A DNA stretch of 61,952 nucleotides, from contig WHTW01000029.1 of NCBI GenBank assembly GCA_009377525.1, forward strand, positions 1 to 61,952. Direction: 5' to 3'. Under the pieces are notes generated by a model that worked only from the letters and a program-made list of their open reading frames with translations, did not search any database and had not been told where the DNA came from. How positions within the stretch are numbered: the stretch's first letter is position 1; the number at the start of each line of letters is the position of its first letter. Shown piece after piece: positions 10,652 to 18,197 of this stretch. The position numbers and the translations under genes were made by a program. The DNA is from Rhodospirillales bacterium. Lineage in GTDB: Bacteria > Pseudomonadota > Alphaproteobacteria > Reyranellales > Reyranellaceae.

Positions 10652-10841
10652 GCAAGAGGCCGGGAAGCGGCACGAGTGCGCGCGCCCGGCCGAATCAAGT
10701 TCGAACGGTGGTCGTGAAGGCTGGAGCGGTGAAAAACCGGCGTTCCATGGGCCTGGAGATAGAGGCGGCTAAGCCGTTAGTCAATGCCCCGGCGCACCGT
10801 GTGGTTGCACTGCGGTGGAAGCGATTCGGCATTCTCAGGGC

Positions 10842-10967
10842 CTGGAGCGGCTTCCGATCAGATGGAACCGCTCGCGGTTCCATCTGATCGGAAACGCGTT
10901 GTTTCGGCAGAAGTGCCAAAGGGCATTATCCGCCCGGCTGATTCCAGCCGGGCGGATAATGCTCTAG
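10842..10967. repeat. Paired-hairpin extragenic element, copy A
   Basis: Two perfect palindromes in tandem. The first is at 10852-10893 (20-base arms, 2-base centre, core GATGGAACCGC-TC-GCGGTTCCATC). The second is at 10923-10962 (18-base arms around ATTC, core CCGCCCGGCTG). The ends resemble CTAGAGC and GCTCTAG. Its right end overlaps the stop codon of the glycosyltransferase gene. The rest of the 372-base stretch 10592-10963 holds only the thrS leader and no gene. Copies B and C are at 28270-28398 and 37353-37480. Confidence 0.9.
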
Positions 10968-12094
10968 GCCAGTCGCTCGTAGAGCTGCAGCAACTGCCGA
11001 TTGGCCTGCGCCAGGCCGTAGCGGCCGCGCACCTGTTCCTGGGCGGCGCGGGCAACCTCGGCGCGCCGCTCGATGCTCAGCGACAGCGCGCTTTGCAGCG
11101 CCTCGGCCAGCGCCGCCGGATCGCCTGCCGGCGCCAGCCAGCCGGTGACGCCGGGCAGCAGCGATTCGGCGGCACCGCCGCCGTCCTCGGCCACCACCGG
11201 GCGGCCCATCGCCTGCGCTTCGACCAGCGTGCGGCTGAAACCTTGCCGCACGCCGCCGGTCGACACCACGACATCGGCCAGCATGTAGGCCGCCGGCATG
11301 TCGTCGACATAGGGCCCGATCTGCATGCGGCCGGGCAGCTCGGCCGCCACGATGGCGCGTTCCAGCTCACGCTCGAACGGCGTCGGCGCGCCCACCGAAC
11401 CCAGCAGCAGGCAGAACACGTCGTCGCGGCCCAGGCGCTTCACCGCCTCGATCAGGATCTTCTGGCCGCAATCGTTGTCGAAGCGCGCCGGGCAGAGGAT
11501 GAGATGGCTGCCGTCCGGCACGCGCAGCTCGCCCGCGAGCTTGATCACCCGCTCGGCGCGCACGATGGCGGGATCGAAGCGGTCGAAGTTGATGCCGGGC
11601 GGGATGGTCTCCAGGCGGCCGTCGAGCGCGGGGAAGCGCTGCAGGGCGTCGCGCGCCACGTGCTCCGACACGGCGATCACCGCATCGGCGCGCGCCTGGC
11701 GGCGCTCGACGAAGCGCTCGGCGATGCCGCCGGCGAGGAACGGCGTGTGCAGGGTGGCGATCCACTTGATCCCGAATCGCCGCGCCAGCGCGCGCGCCAC
11801 CCAGGCGGTGTTGGGCGAGCGCGCCTGGATCAGCGACACGCGCGCCTCGCCGAGGCTCGAGGCGAGCCTGCCCGGGAGGGTGAGGCGGCCCCACAGCGCA
11901 TGGCCGCCGTCCGGCAGCTCGAGATGCGTGGCGCGCAGCCGGAGCAGATCGGGCACCATGGCGCCGCCCGGCGAGGCGACGATGGCCGACCCGCCGGCGG
12001 CGATCACGGCCTGCGCGGCATCGAGCGTGGCGCGCGCCAGCCCGCCGCCGGCGAGGGTGGGAACGATTTGCAGAAGCGTGGGGGCGGCGGACAC
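10964..12094 (-). CDS. Glycosyltransferase family 4-like protein
   Basis: GT-B fold glycosyltransferase. Near the N-terminus PTLAGGGLARA resembles the glycine-rich loop of the acceptor domain. The C-terminal half has the nucleotide-sugar-binding pattern (GPYVDDMPAAYMLADVVVSTG, then GFSRTLVEAQAMGRPVVAEDGG, where the family has E-x7-E). Likely role: transfer of a sugar to lipid or polysaccharide in cell-envelope synthesis; donor and acceptor unknown. The GTG at 12094 gives 376 residues and leaves 43 bases to the divergent hydrolase gene. The longer frame to 12187 would overlap that gene, so I prefer the GTG, without a clear ribosome-binding site. Confidence 0.85.
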   Translation of the reverse strand: MSAAPTLLQIVPTLAGGGLARATLDAAQAVIAAGGSAIVASPGGAMVPDLLRLRATHLELPDGGHALWGRLTLPGRLASSLGEARVSLIQARSPNTAWVARALARRFGIKWIATLHTPFLAGGIAERFVERRQARADAVIAVSEHVARDALQRFPALDGRLETIPPGINFDRFDPAIVRAERVIKLAGELRVPDGSHLILCPARFDNDCGQKILIEAVKRLGRDDVFCLLLGSVGAPTPFERELERAIVAAELPGRMQIGPYVDDMPAAYMLADVVVSTGGVRQGFSRTLVEAQAMGRPVVAEDGGGAAESLLPGVTGWLAPAGDPAALAEALQSALSLSIERRAEVARAAQEQVRGRYGLAQANRQLLQLYERLA

Positions 12095-12137
12095 GTCAGC
12101 TTGGCGGAAGGTCGATTGTTGTGGCAGGTAACACGAG

Positions 12138-12893
12138 ATGACCAGCGACGATAGAGTGCAGAGACTACAGCGTCCCGACGGCAACACCGTTGCCTATGCG
12201 ACGACATCGGGTCGCACGCCGACGGTGGCGTTCCTGGGCGGCTTCCGCTCCGACATGACCGGCACCAAGGCGATGGCGCTCGAGGACTGGGCGCGGCGGA
12301 CCGGTCGGGCGTACGTGCGCTTCGACTATCTCGGTCACGGCCAGTCGTCGGGCCGCTTCGAGGACGGCACGATCGGCCGCTGGCTCGACGATTCACTCTC
12401 GGTGCTCGACCAGCTCACCGAAGGCAAGCTGGTGCTGGTGGGATCGAGCATGGGCGGCTGGCTGTCGCTGCTGGCGGCGCGGGCGCGGCCCGAGCGGCTC
12501 GCCGGCCTGGTGCTGATCGCGGCGGCGCCCGACTTCACCGAGCGCATGCTGCTGAAGGGCCTGTCACCCGAGGATCGTGAACGGCTGCAGCGCGATGGGC
12601 GGCTGGAACGTCCGTCGCAATATTCGCCCGAGCCGTCGGTCTTCACCTGGAAGTTGATCGAGGAGGGACGCAATCACCTCCTGCTCGACAAGGAGCTCAC
12701 GCTGCCCTGTCCGATGCGGCTATTGCACGGCCAGAGCGATCCCGACGTGCCGTGGGAGTATTCTTTGCAGATCGCCGAGCACGTCGAAGCGCCGGAAGTG
12801 CTCACGACGTTGATCAAAGGCGGCGACCATCGCGTGAGCACACCCGCCGACATCGCCCGCCTGATCGCGACCGTCGAGGAGCTCTTGCCTTAG
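12138..12893 (+). CDS. Alpha/beta hydrolase (ABHD10/thioesterase-like)
   Basis: Serine hydrolase of 251 residues. The nucleophile elbow GSSMGG at 102-107 places Ser104. The acid is probably Asp201 or Asp203 in GQSDPDVP, and His231 lies in KGGDHRVS. RFDYLGHGQSSG is the oxyanion-side loop. The overall pattern resembles the ABHD10 group of small alpha/beta hydrolases, which act on acyl thioesters or esters; the substrate is unknown. It is divergent from the glycosyltransferase and its stop overlaps that of the convergent epimerase gene. Confidence 0.88.
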   Translation: MTSDDRVQRLQRPDGNTVAYATTSGRTPTVAFLGGFRSDMTGTKAMALEDWARRTGRAYVRFDYLGHGQSSGRFEDGTIGRWLDDSLSVLDQLTEGKLVLVGSSMGGWLSLLAARARPERLAGLVLIAAAPDFTERMLLKGLSPEDRERLQRDGRLERPSQYSPEPSVFTWKLIEEGRNHLLLDKELTLPCPMRLLHGQSDPDVPWEYSLQIAEHVEAPEVLTTLIKGGDHRVSTPADIARLIATVEELLP

Positions 12894-13783
12894 TCTTCCG
12901 GACCGCCGGCCTCCGGCCGGCGGTCCGGAAGAGCATGAATCGCCCGCAGCCCTTCCCTGTACGTCGGATAGCGCAGCACGACGCCGAGCTCGCTCTTGAT
13001 CTTGTCGTTCCGCACGCGCCGGTTCTCGGCATAGAACGAGCGCGCCATGGCGCTCATGGTCGGCGCCATCTCGTCCCACGGCACGGCCGGCGGCACCGGC
13101 TTGCCCAAAAGCTCGCAGGCGAAGGCCACGACCTCGCCGGTCGCGGCCGGCAGGTCGTCGGCGACATTGTAGATGGCGCCGGCGCCCGCATGGCTCAGCG
13201 CCAGGAGTACGGTGCCCGCGACATCCGCGACATGGATACGCGAGAAGACCTGGCCCGGCTTGTCGATTCGGCGCGCGGTGCCCGCCCTCACCTGGTCGAT
13301 CGCACTGCGGCCAAGCCCGTAGATGCCGGGCAGGCGGAAGATGTCGACGGCCGAGCCCGCCTCCATGCCCATCGCCTGCCAGGCGCGCTCGGTCGCCAGG
13401 CGCTCGACGCTACGCGGCTGGGCGGGGCGGGCCGGCGTTTCCTCGTCGACCCATCCGCCGCGATGGTCGCCGTACACCCCGGTGGTCGAGAGATAGCCCA
13501 GCCAACGCGCATCGCGCAGCACGCGCGCCGAGGTCTTGAGTGCGGGATCGCCTGTGGTGCCGGGGGCGATGGTGCTGAGAACGTGCGTCGCCCTACCGAA
13601 CGCCTCGGCCGGCAGTGCCGCGGTGCCGTCGAACAGATGCGCCTCGAACCCCTGCTGGTTCAACTCGTCTGCCTTTTCACTCGTCCGGCAGGTCCCGGCC
13701 ACGCTCCAGCCCGCCGCCCGGGCAAGCTTGGCGATTTCAAGGCCGCAGTAGCCCAGGCCGAAGATGAAAAGACGTCCTGCCAT
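12890..13783 (-). CDS. NAD(P)-dependent epimerase/dehydratase-like SDR (YeeZ type)
   Basis: Extended short-chain dehydrogenase homologue of 297 residues. The Rossmann motif is at the very N-terminus (FIFGLGYCGLEIAKLA), followed by CRTSEKADELNQQGF, the STTGVYGDHRGGWVDEET active-site region and RLPGIYGLGRSAIDQV. This matches the YeeZ-like group of atypical SDRs, whose substrate is unknown. Its last codons are formed by a GGACCGCCGG palindrome (DRRPEAGGPED), so the repeat has entered the coding end. Its start codon lies inside the 53-bp direct repeat that bounds the inserted block, so its promoter is one of the duplicated parts. Confidence 0.85.
   Translation of the reverse strand: MAGRLFIFGLGYCGLEIAKLARAAGWSVAGTCRTSEKADELNQQGFEAHLFDGTAALPAEAFGRATHVLSTIAPGTTGDPALKTSARVLRDARWLGYLSTTGVYGDHRGGWVDEETPARPAQPRSVERLATERAWQAMGMEAGSAVDIFRLPGIYGLGRSAIDQVRAGTARRIDKPGQVFSRIHVADVAGTVLLALSHAGAGAIYNVADDLPAATGEVVAFACELLGKPVPPAVPWDEMAPTMSAMARSFYAENRRVRNDKIKSELGVVLRYPTYREGLRAIHALPDRRPEAGGPED
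12895..12931. repeat. GGACCGCCGG palindrome within the 3' end of the epimerase gene
   Basis: Nearly perfect inverted repeat with arms CTTCCGGACCGCCGGC and GCCGGCGGTCCGGAAG. It overlaps the last codons of the epimerase homologue and directly follows the hydrolase stop, so it may also act as a bidirectional 3' hairpin. It is related in core to the repeats at 1918, 25683 and 61890. Confidence 0.75.
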
Positions 13784-13833
13784 CTTGTCAGGATCGCCGC
13801 GACGCGGTTCTTTTCAAGGATGTTGTTTTCCCG
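13781..13833. repeat. Left copy of the 53-bp direct repeat bounding the inserted block
   Basis: Identical over 53 bases to 24140-24192. It contains the start codon of the epimerase gene (CAT at 13781-13783 on this strand), a 36-base divergent promoter region, and the first bases of the TPR gene start (ATGTTGTTTTCCCG). Ancestrally the two genes were therefore divergent neighbours, and the 10.3-kb block now separates the two copies. Confidence 0.9.
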
Positions 13834-13962
13834 TTCGGCGTTGCTCGTGATGGCCGCGCCGATCGGGCCCCGAGGTGGCCCGAGCGCGGGGAAGAGTCGC
13901 CCACCATTTGCGTCACTACAATGAATGCACCAACCGCGGGCGCGCAAAGAGCCGTGAACGGA
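13820..13962 (+). pseudogene. Decayed 5' fragment of the TPR protein gene
   Basis: The sequence starts with the same ATG and first five codons as the intact TPR gene at 24179. It then diverges, but regains clear similarity at 13904-13960, where CCATTTGCGTCACTACAATG aligns with CCATCTGCGCCGCTACAACG at 24271. The distance from the ATG differs by 8 bases between copies, so the frame is broken: HHLRHYNEC is in a different frame from MLFSRS. No similarity is seen beyond about 13962. It is a remnant left at the left edge of the inserted block. Confidence 0.75.
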
Positions 13963-14179
13963 ACGACTTACTGCCCGCGGGATATGGATGCGATCTGCAT
14001 GCCAGCCCAATCCGAGGTAAAGGATTTTTCGCGCATACCTTGAGTCCTACGATTGCAGTATCCGTATGCCGAACAAAGTACGGGCGCCTTTCCGCAAGCG
14101 ACCGAGCGGGCTCGCCGCCTGCGTCGAGAGTAGCTGTGACCGCTTAGTTGGCTTTCCCAATCTCAAGTTGATCATCGTT

Positions 14180-14213
14180 CCCCAGCATGTACTATCGCAG
14201 TCGTACGCTGGGG
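14180..14213 (+). promoter_or_regulatory. Inverted repeat upstream of the 14-gene operon
   Basis: CCCCAGC at 14180-14186 pairs with GCTGGGG at 14207-14213, with an additional GTAC in each arm, in a locally AT-richer stretch about 120 bases before the first operon gene. It is followed by TGTTTGTT, which is not a convincing T-run. It could be an operator or leader hairpin of the operon; this is inference from position only. Confidence 0.35.
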
Positions 14214-14335
14214 TGTTTGTTGCTTCCCGCCTGCGGACTTCGATCAAGCATTGCTGATTCCAGGCTGGTCGCCTGACTCATCCTCTGGTCGTGACGGTCG
14301 TCTTTACGGTCGTCGCCGTTGAGGTCACGAGCGCC

Positions 14336-15280
14336 ATGGAACCTCTTGGAGGACATTCTGCAACCGTAGGATGGGATCCTGGCCCGCGTGCTCAGGAGCG
14401 CTTGAACGCGCTGTTCAAGCGCTACCGCGCGGGCGTCGGCGCTTGCCTCGAGCCGATCGTCCGCCAGTACAACCCGTTGATGCTCGAGGGTGAGCAGGAC
14501 GAGTATCGCAAGATGCTCGAGCTCAGCGCAAAGATGAACGTGGTCGGTCACGCCTGCGCGGAGATCGGCGGCTTCGACTACGACGAGCGCCGCCACATGA
14601 TCGGCAGCCTGTTCGGCGCCTGCTGCTTCTTGGCCGACAGCTTCATTGACGACTTCGGCGAGGAGGCCACCCGCGACTACCTCGAGCGACTGGGCACGCT
14701 GCTGACAGAGGGCTGGTTCGACCCGAAGACCGACCGCGAACGGCTGTTCTTCGTGATCGCGGCCAGGTTGTTCGCCGAGCGCGACGTTCTGCACCCCATC
14801 GTCCGGCAGGCAGTGCTGCAGCTCTACATGGCGCAGAAGCAGGACGTGGAACTCAGGGCCACGCGCAGAGACGGCCGTCGGCTGGCCCGCGCGCAGCTCA
14901 ACATGCTGAAGCGCTGCGCTCGCAACCGCAGCGGCCACGCCATCCTGGTGCTGTCGGCCTTCGTGCTTCCGGAGCTGCGGCTCGACTACCTGGCGCGGAT
15001 GTTCTGGGCCGGCGCCCTGATCATGTACATCGACGACCACGGTGACTGCTGGTCCGACCTCAAGAGCAATCGCCTCACTTTTATGAATCAGGTGGGCAAC
15101 CCCGAGCGCACTTTGAGGCGCCTATTCCACGCCCACATCGGCCAGCTGGCCTCGGGGCTGCCGGACGGCGATGGGCGCGACCTGCTGATCGCCTTCCTCA
15201 CCCGCTACTACCTCACGAGGATAGAGAAGCACCGCCAACAGCGGGTGAAGGGGGCCTCCCCCTGGGCGATCTATGAGTGA
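14336..15280 (+). CDS. Class I isoprenoid-synthase-like protein (first gene of the operon)
   Basis: All-helical protein of 314 residues. The acidic motif DSFIDD at 101-106 followed by EE at 109-110 resembles the first Asp-rich motif of class I terpene and prenyl synthases. A second acidic motif, IDDHGDCWSD at 232-241 followed by KSNR, sits where squalene/phytoene synthases carry DxxxD-type residues. Both would bind Mg2+ and diphosphate. The likely role is an isoprenoid cyclisation, condensation or transfer step, consistent with the two geranylgeranyl-reductase-like genes downstream. The start is uncertain: a GTG at 14291 would add 15 residues. Its end overlaps the next gene by 8 bases. Confidence 0.6.
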   Translation: MEPLGGHSATVGWDPGPRAQERLNALFKRYRAGVGACLEPIVRQYNPLMLEGEQDEYRKMLELSAKMNVVGHACAEIGGFDYDERRHMIGSLFGACCFLADSFIDDFGEEATRDYLERLGTLLTEGWFDPKTDRERLFFVIAARLFAERDVLHPIVRQAVLQLYMAQKQDVELRATRRDGRRLARAQLNMLKRCARNRSGHAILVLSAFVLPELRLDYLARMFWAGALIMYIDDHGDCWSDLKSNRLTFMNQVGNPERTLRRLFHAHIGQLASGLPDGDGRDLLIAFLTRYYLTRIEKHRQQRVKGASPWAIYE

Positions 15281-16013
15281 AGGCATTCCCACCTCCCGCG
15301 TCGCGCTCGTCGACACGATCGGCCTGCGGATCCAGGAACTGCACGCCTCCGGCAAGCTCGCCGGCGACCAGCCGCTGCTGCGAATCGACAACAGCGAACG
15401 GGCGCGGCAGGCGCCGTTCCAGTTCGACGCTGCGCGGGGACAGCTTCACCGTACCGGCTGCCGGGCCATCCCGCCCACCTCGCGCTCGGCCCTCTACGGC
15501 GTTTGGGAGATCGGGACGGACGGCGCGGCCGTCGCCTGCCCGCGCTGCAATCCCATGGGCAAGCCCGCTGCGGCGGAGCCCGAAGCCACGCCGCAGCAAA
15601 AGGCCAAGCAGACCGAAGAAGCCAAGCAGGACGAGTCCGCACAGCCCGAGGCCAAGCAAGGCGAGGCCAAGGCTGAGGCCGTCGGAGGCCGCCCGCAGGA
15701 CGACCAGGCGGTCGACATCCTGTACGGGGTTCTTTCCATCGTCAGTCAGTTCGGTAGCGTCCTCCGTGAGCGCGGCCAGGAGTACCGCAAAAGCGGCGCC
15801 GGGGCAGCACTTGGCGACCGCATCGAGAAGATCTACGCCGAGGTCAACGAGAGTGAGCGGAGTGTCCTGGACGTGCTGACCACCTCACTCGGCACCCTCG
15901 CCGCGGCCCTCCGTGAGATCGAGGGCGGCCTCAACAGCGAGCGGACCCGCGGCGCCGGGCCGCGCGGCGCCGAGCCGTCGGCGGCCCGCCCGCGGCAAGA
16001 CGAAGCGCAATAG
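15273..16013 (+). CDS. Unassigned operon protein with a Cys motif and charged linker
   Basis: I do not recognise this 246-residue protein. The N-terminal third is globular and contains H-x-x-G-C then ACPRC about 35 residues later (HRTGCRAIPPTSRS ... AVACPRCNP), a possible metal site. A low-complexity stretch rich in Ala, Glu, Lys and Gln follows (about residues 97-140). Then comes an amphipathic helical segment (VDILYGVLSIVSQFGSVL and SVLDVLTTSLGTLAAALREI). There is no signal peptide. It overlaps the synthase-like gene by eight bases (ATGAGTGA), so the two are co-translated. Confidence 0.7.
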   Translation: MSEGIPTSRVALVDTIGLRIQELHASGKLAGDQPLLRIDNSERARQAPFQFDAARGQLHRTGCRAIPPTSRSALYGVWEIGTDGAAVACPRCNPMGKPAAAEPEATPQQKAKQTEEAKQDESAQPEAKQGEAKAEAVGGRPQDDQAVDILYGVLSIVSQFGSVLRERGQEYRKSGAGAALGDRIEKIYAEVNESERSVLDVLTTSLGTLAAALREIEGGLNSERTRGAGPRGAEPSAARPRQDEAQ

Positions 16014-16023
16014 GAGGCCACCC

Positions 16024-16218
16024 ATGCCGAGGATCGTCATCTCGTTGAACCTGGGCCCGATGGTGAAGATCGAAATAGAAGGCGACAGCTGTCCTGAGAT
16101 CGTCGAGGCGCTGACCGGCTTCGAAAAGCTCAACGACACCGTCGACAGCATGTTCTCGGATCTCGCCCAGCGCGTCTTCCCCGAGGGCGTCCCCTCCGGC
16201 GAAAAGGATGCGTCATGA
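16024..16218 (+). CDS. Small unassigned operon protein (64 aa)
   Basis: 64-residue acidic protein beginning MPRIVISLNLGPMVKIEIEG, predicted to have a short beta strand pair and then an amphipathic helix (CPEIVEALTGFEKLNDTVDS). An AGGAGG ribosome-binding site at 16013-16018 fixes the start at 16024; the longer upstream frame overlaps the previous gene. It has one Cys and no signal peptide. Its stop overlaps the next start (ATGA). The family is not recognised. Confidence 0.7.
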   Translation: MPRIVISLNLGPMVKIEIEGDSCPEIVEALTGFEKLNDTVDSMFSDLAQRVFPEGVPSGEKDAS

Positions 16219-16580
16219 CCCGTCGGCGGATCGACTTCGAAGGCCATCCCGACCTCACCACCCAGTTGCGGCTGCATCCCATCAAGTTCGAGGTTGCGGC
16301 CAGCGGCACGGTCGAGCTGGCGCTGGGGGATGTCCATCTGCGCTTCGACGAGATCCCCATTCACATGCGCATCCCGTTCCTGCACCGCCGGGTGCTGGCG
16401 GGCTCGATCGGCCCGTTCGGCGTGCATATGAAGCCGGTGGACGCGCGCATCCGAGCCTCCGAGATGGTGACCCGTGGCGTCATCGGCGGCGAGAAGTCCG
16501 GGGTTGACGTTCGTGTCGAGGGCGCCTGCCGGGCCACCGTCGAGATCTCGGAGAAGTCCGGCAAGGAGAAGTCGGAATGA
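16215..16580 (+). CDS. Unassigned beta-rich operon protein (121 aa)
   Basis: 121 residues dominated by alternating hydrophobic strands (IKFEVAASGTVELALGDVHL, IPIHMRIPFLHRRVLAGSIG, VDVRVEGACRATVEIS), so probably a small beta-sandwich or barrel. It has no signal peptide and ends in a Lys/Glu-rich tail. It is coupled to both neighbours by ATGA overlaps (16215-16218 and 16577-16580). No family is recognised. Confidence 0.7.
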   Translation: MTRRRIDFEGHPDLTTQLRLHPIKFEVAASGTVELALGDVHLRFDEIPIHMRIPFLHRRVLAGSIGPFGVHMKPVDARIRASEMVTRGVIGGEKSGVDVRVEGACRATVEISEKSGKEKSE

Positions 16581-17281
16581 TGCCCGTCCATCACCATCGG
16601 CGAGGGCGACATCGCGGCGTGGTCACCGATGTCTACCATCACATCGTCTGCCGTCATCAGGTGGAGATCGAGGTCTGGCCGGCGCGTGCCGAGGTCCACT
16701 TCGGCGACGACTGGACCGCCAACGTCGCGACCACCCAGGTCCGCTTCGAGGCCCAGGTCTACAACTCGACCCAGGGATACGTCTGGGACGTGCGTGACAT
16801 CAACGGCGGGCCCGGGCAGGGCACGATCGACGCCTCGGGCCTCTATCGCGCTCCGCCCAAGGGCGCGCTCGCCAGCGGGACCACCGAGCTGGTTGTGGCG
16901 AGCTCACGGGAGGATCCGCTGCGCAAGGCCTTCGCGTGGGTGACCCTGGTGGGCCTCGGCCCCAGGCTGGCCAAGGCGGCAGAGGTTGCCATCTTCCCGC
17001 GACGCATCAACCTCTACTACGGCCAGGGCGCCAACAACGACATGATCGACGGCTGCAACAAGCGCTGCCAATTCCAGGCGATCGCCTTCAACACGGGCGC
17101 TCAGGTCGAGTGGCTGGTGAACGGTGTGCTGCAGGGCGTGACCGGACCGTGGTTCCTCTACCAGACGCCGGCGAACGGTGGGGCCGCGGTGATCACCGTC
17201 AGGGCCCGGCTGCAGGGTAATCCCGGTGTGTTCGACGAGGCCAAGGTTTCGCAACTCAACTACGACTGGCCGGGCATCTAG
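16577..17281 (+). CDS. Unassigned operon protein with Ig-like beta domains
   Basis: 234 residues. The N-terminus is His-rich (MMPVHHHRRGRHRGV, then VYHHIVCRHQ). Two beta-sandwich-like segments follow. The first (about 45-125) contains VWDVRDINGGPGQGTIDASG and LYRAPPKGALASGTTELVVA, the pattern of bacterial Ig-like domains in which a constructed value is compared with 'ASGLYRAP'. The second (about 140-230) has RRINLYYGQGANNDMIDGCN, VEWLVNGVLQGVTGPWFLYQ and a closing AVITVRARLQG. It has no signal peptide. The role is unknown; a structural or binding protein is likely. Confidence 0.68.
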   Translation: MMPVHHHRRGRHRGVVTDVYHHIVCRHQVEIEVWPARAEVHFGDDWTANVATTQVRFEAQVYNSTQGYVWDVRDINGGPGQGTIDASGLYRAPPKGALASGTTELVVASSREDPLRKAFAWVTLVGLGPRLAKAAEVAIFPRRINLYYGQGANNDMIDGCNKRCQFQAIAFNTGAQVEWLVNGVLQGVTGPWFLYQTPANGGAAVITVRARLQGNPGVFDEAKVSQLNYDWPGI

Positions 17282-17309
17282 GACGCCCGCTGCCGCTCCG
17301 GAGGGGGCA

Positions 17310-17945
17310 ATGGTGGATGTAAAAATCAAGCAAGTCCGCGACATCGATCCGCTGGATATCAACCCGCTGACGATCAATCCCTTGACCGTCAGGCCGCTGG
17401 CCGTGCACCTGAAGGAGCTGAATCAGGTCGCCCCGCTCTCGGTGGAGTCGCTCAGGGTCGACCATGTGCGTCATGTCGATCCCCTGCAGATCGACCAGCT
17501 GAACATCACCAGCCTGCCGACAGTGAACCTGACGATGAGCCAGCTGCCGGCGCTGGACATCAATGTGAGGCGCGTTCCGCCGGTGGCGGTGGCCCTTCAT
17601 CAGCAGTTCGAGATGTGCTCCGACTACGCGATGACGGCGCGCGTTCTCGGCCTGCCGCTGATGCGCCTCTCGCTCTCGGGCCGCACCACCATCACACCGA
17701 AGGACTGCGCCCGGCGCGAGCAGTCCAGGAGCCATGAGCGCAGCTTCCCGGACGTTGCCGCCCTCGGCAATCCCGCCATCCCGAGCCGCGCCATAGAGAC
17801 CTGCACCGAAACCGTGACCCATCGAGTCGCGCCGCCACCCGTACGCCGCCACGGCGTCCATGCCGGCACGCCGCGCTTCGGCTTCTCCCTGCAGCAGGCC
17901 GAGACGCGCGCGCCCGCGGCCGACAGCGCCGTGAACGGAGGCTGA
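17310..17945 (+). CDS. Pentad-repeat operon protein
   Basis: 211 residues. Residues about 8-90 have a five-residue rhythm: DPLDI-NPLTI-NPLTV-RPLAV, later DPLQI-DQLNI and SQLPALDINV. Every fifth position is Ile or Val, with Leu two before it. This suggests a beta-helix-like stack related in period, though not in consensus, to pentapeptide-repeat proteins. The second half is basic, with single Cys residues and a Pro/Arg-rich tail. The GGAGGGGG ribosome-binding site supports the ATG at 17310. No family is recognised. Confidence 0.68.
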   Translation: MVDVKIKQVRDIDPLDINPLTINPLTVRPLAVHLKELNQVAPLSVESLRVDHVRHVDPLQIDQLNITSLPTVNLTMSQLPALDINVRRVPPVAVALHQQFEMCSDYAMTARVLGLPLMRLSLSGRTTITPKDCARREQSRSHERSFPDVAALGNPAIPSRAIETCTETVTHRVAPPPVRRHGVHAGTPRFGFSLQQAETRAPAADSAVNGG

Positions 17946-17947
17946 GC

Positions 17948-18196
17948 ATGCGCCATCACCATCATCATCATCATCATCATCCATCGCGCCTCGTCACCCT
18001 CGGCGAGAACCTCGCCACCCTGGTCGAGACGGGCAGCCTCGCGGCTATGGCCCTGGGCTCGCTCACCCGTGCGGTGATCAGTGCGCCCTTCCGCGAGTCC
18101 CGCGAAGGCTACCGCTCCGGATGCGGCTGCGGGCCCGTCCGGCATCACTATCGCTGCTGCTACGAGCCGCCGGTTTACCGCTGCGGAGGCTGCTGA
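17948..18196 (+). CDS. Natural poly-histidine, Cys-rich small protein
   Basis: 82 residues with three visible parts. There is an N-terminal run of nine His directly after Met-Arg. A short amphipathic helical segment follows (LVTLGENLATLVETGSLAAM). The C-terminus is Cys- and His-rich, with six Cys in the last 26 residues (GCGCGPVRHHYRCC and RCGGC). Both ends could bind metal such as Ni, Zn or Cu. A GGAGGCTGAGC ribosome-binding site supports the start. It lies two bases after the previous stop. Function is unknown. Confidence 0.7.
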   Translation: MRHHHHHHHHHPSRLVTLGENLATLVETGSLAAMALGSLTRAVISAPFRESREGYRSGCGCGPVRHHYRCCYEPPVYRCGGC

Positions 18197-18197
18197 G

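Noticed and set aside
14047..14247. A 66-codon minus-strand frame in the left margin of the inserted block
   Set aside because: No ribosome-binding site and no recognisable composition; it covers AT-richer presumed promoter DNA.
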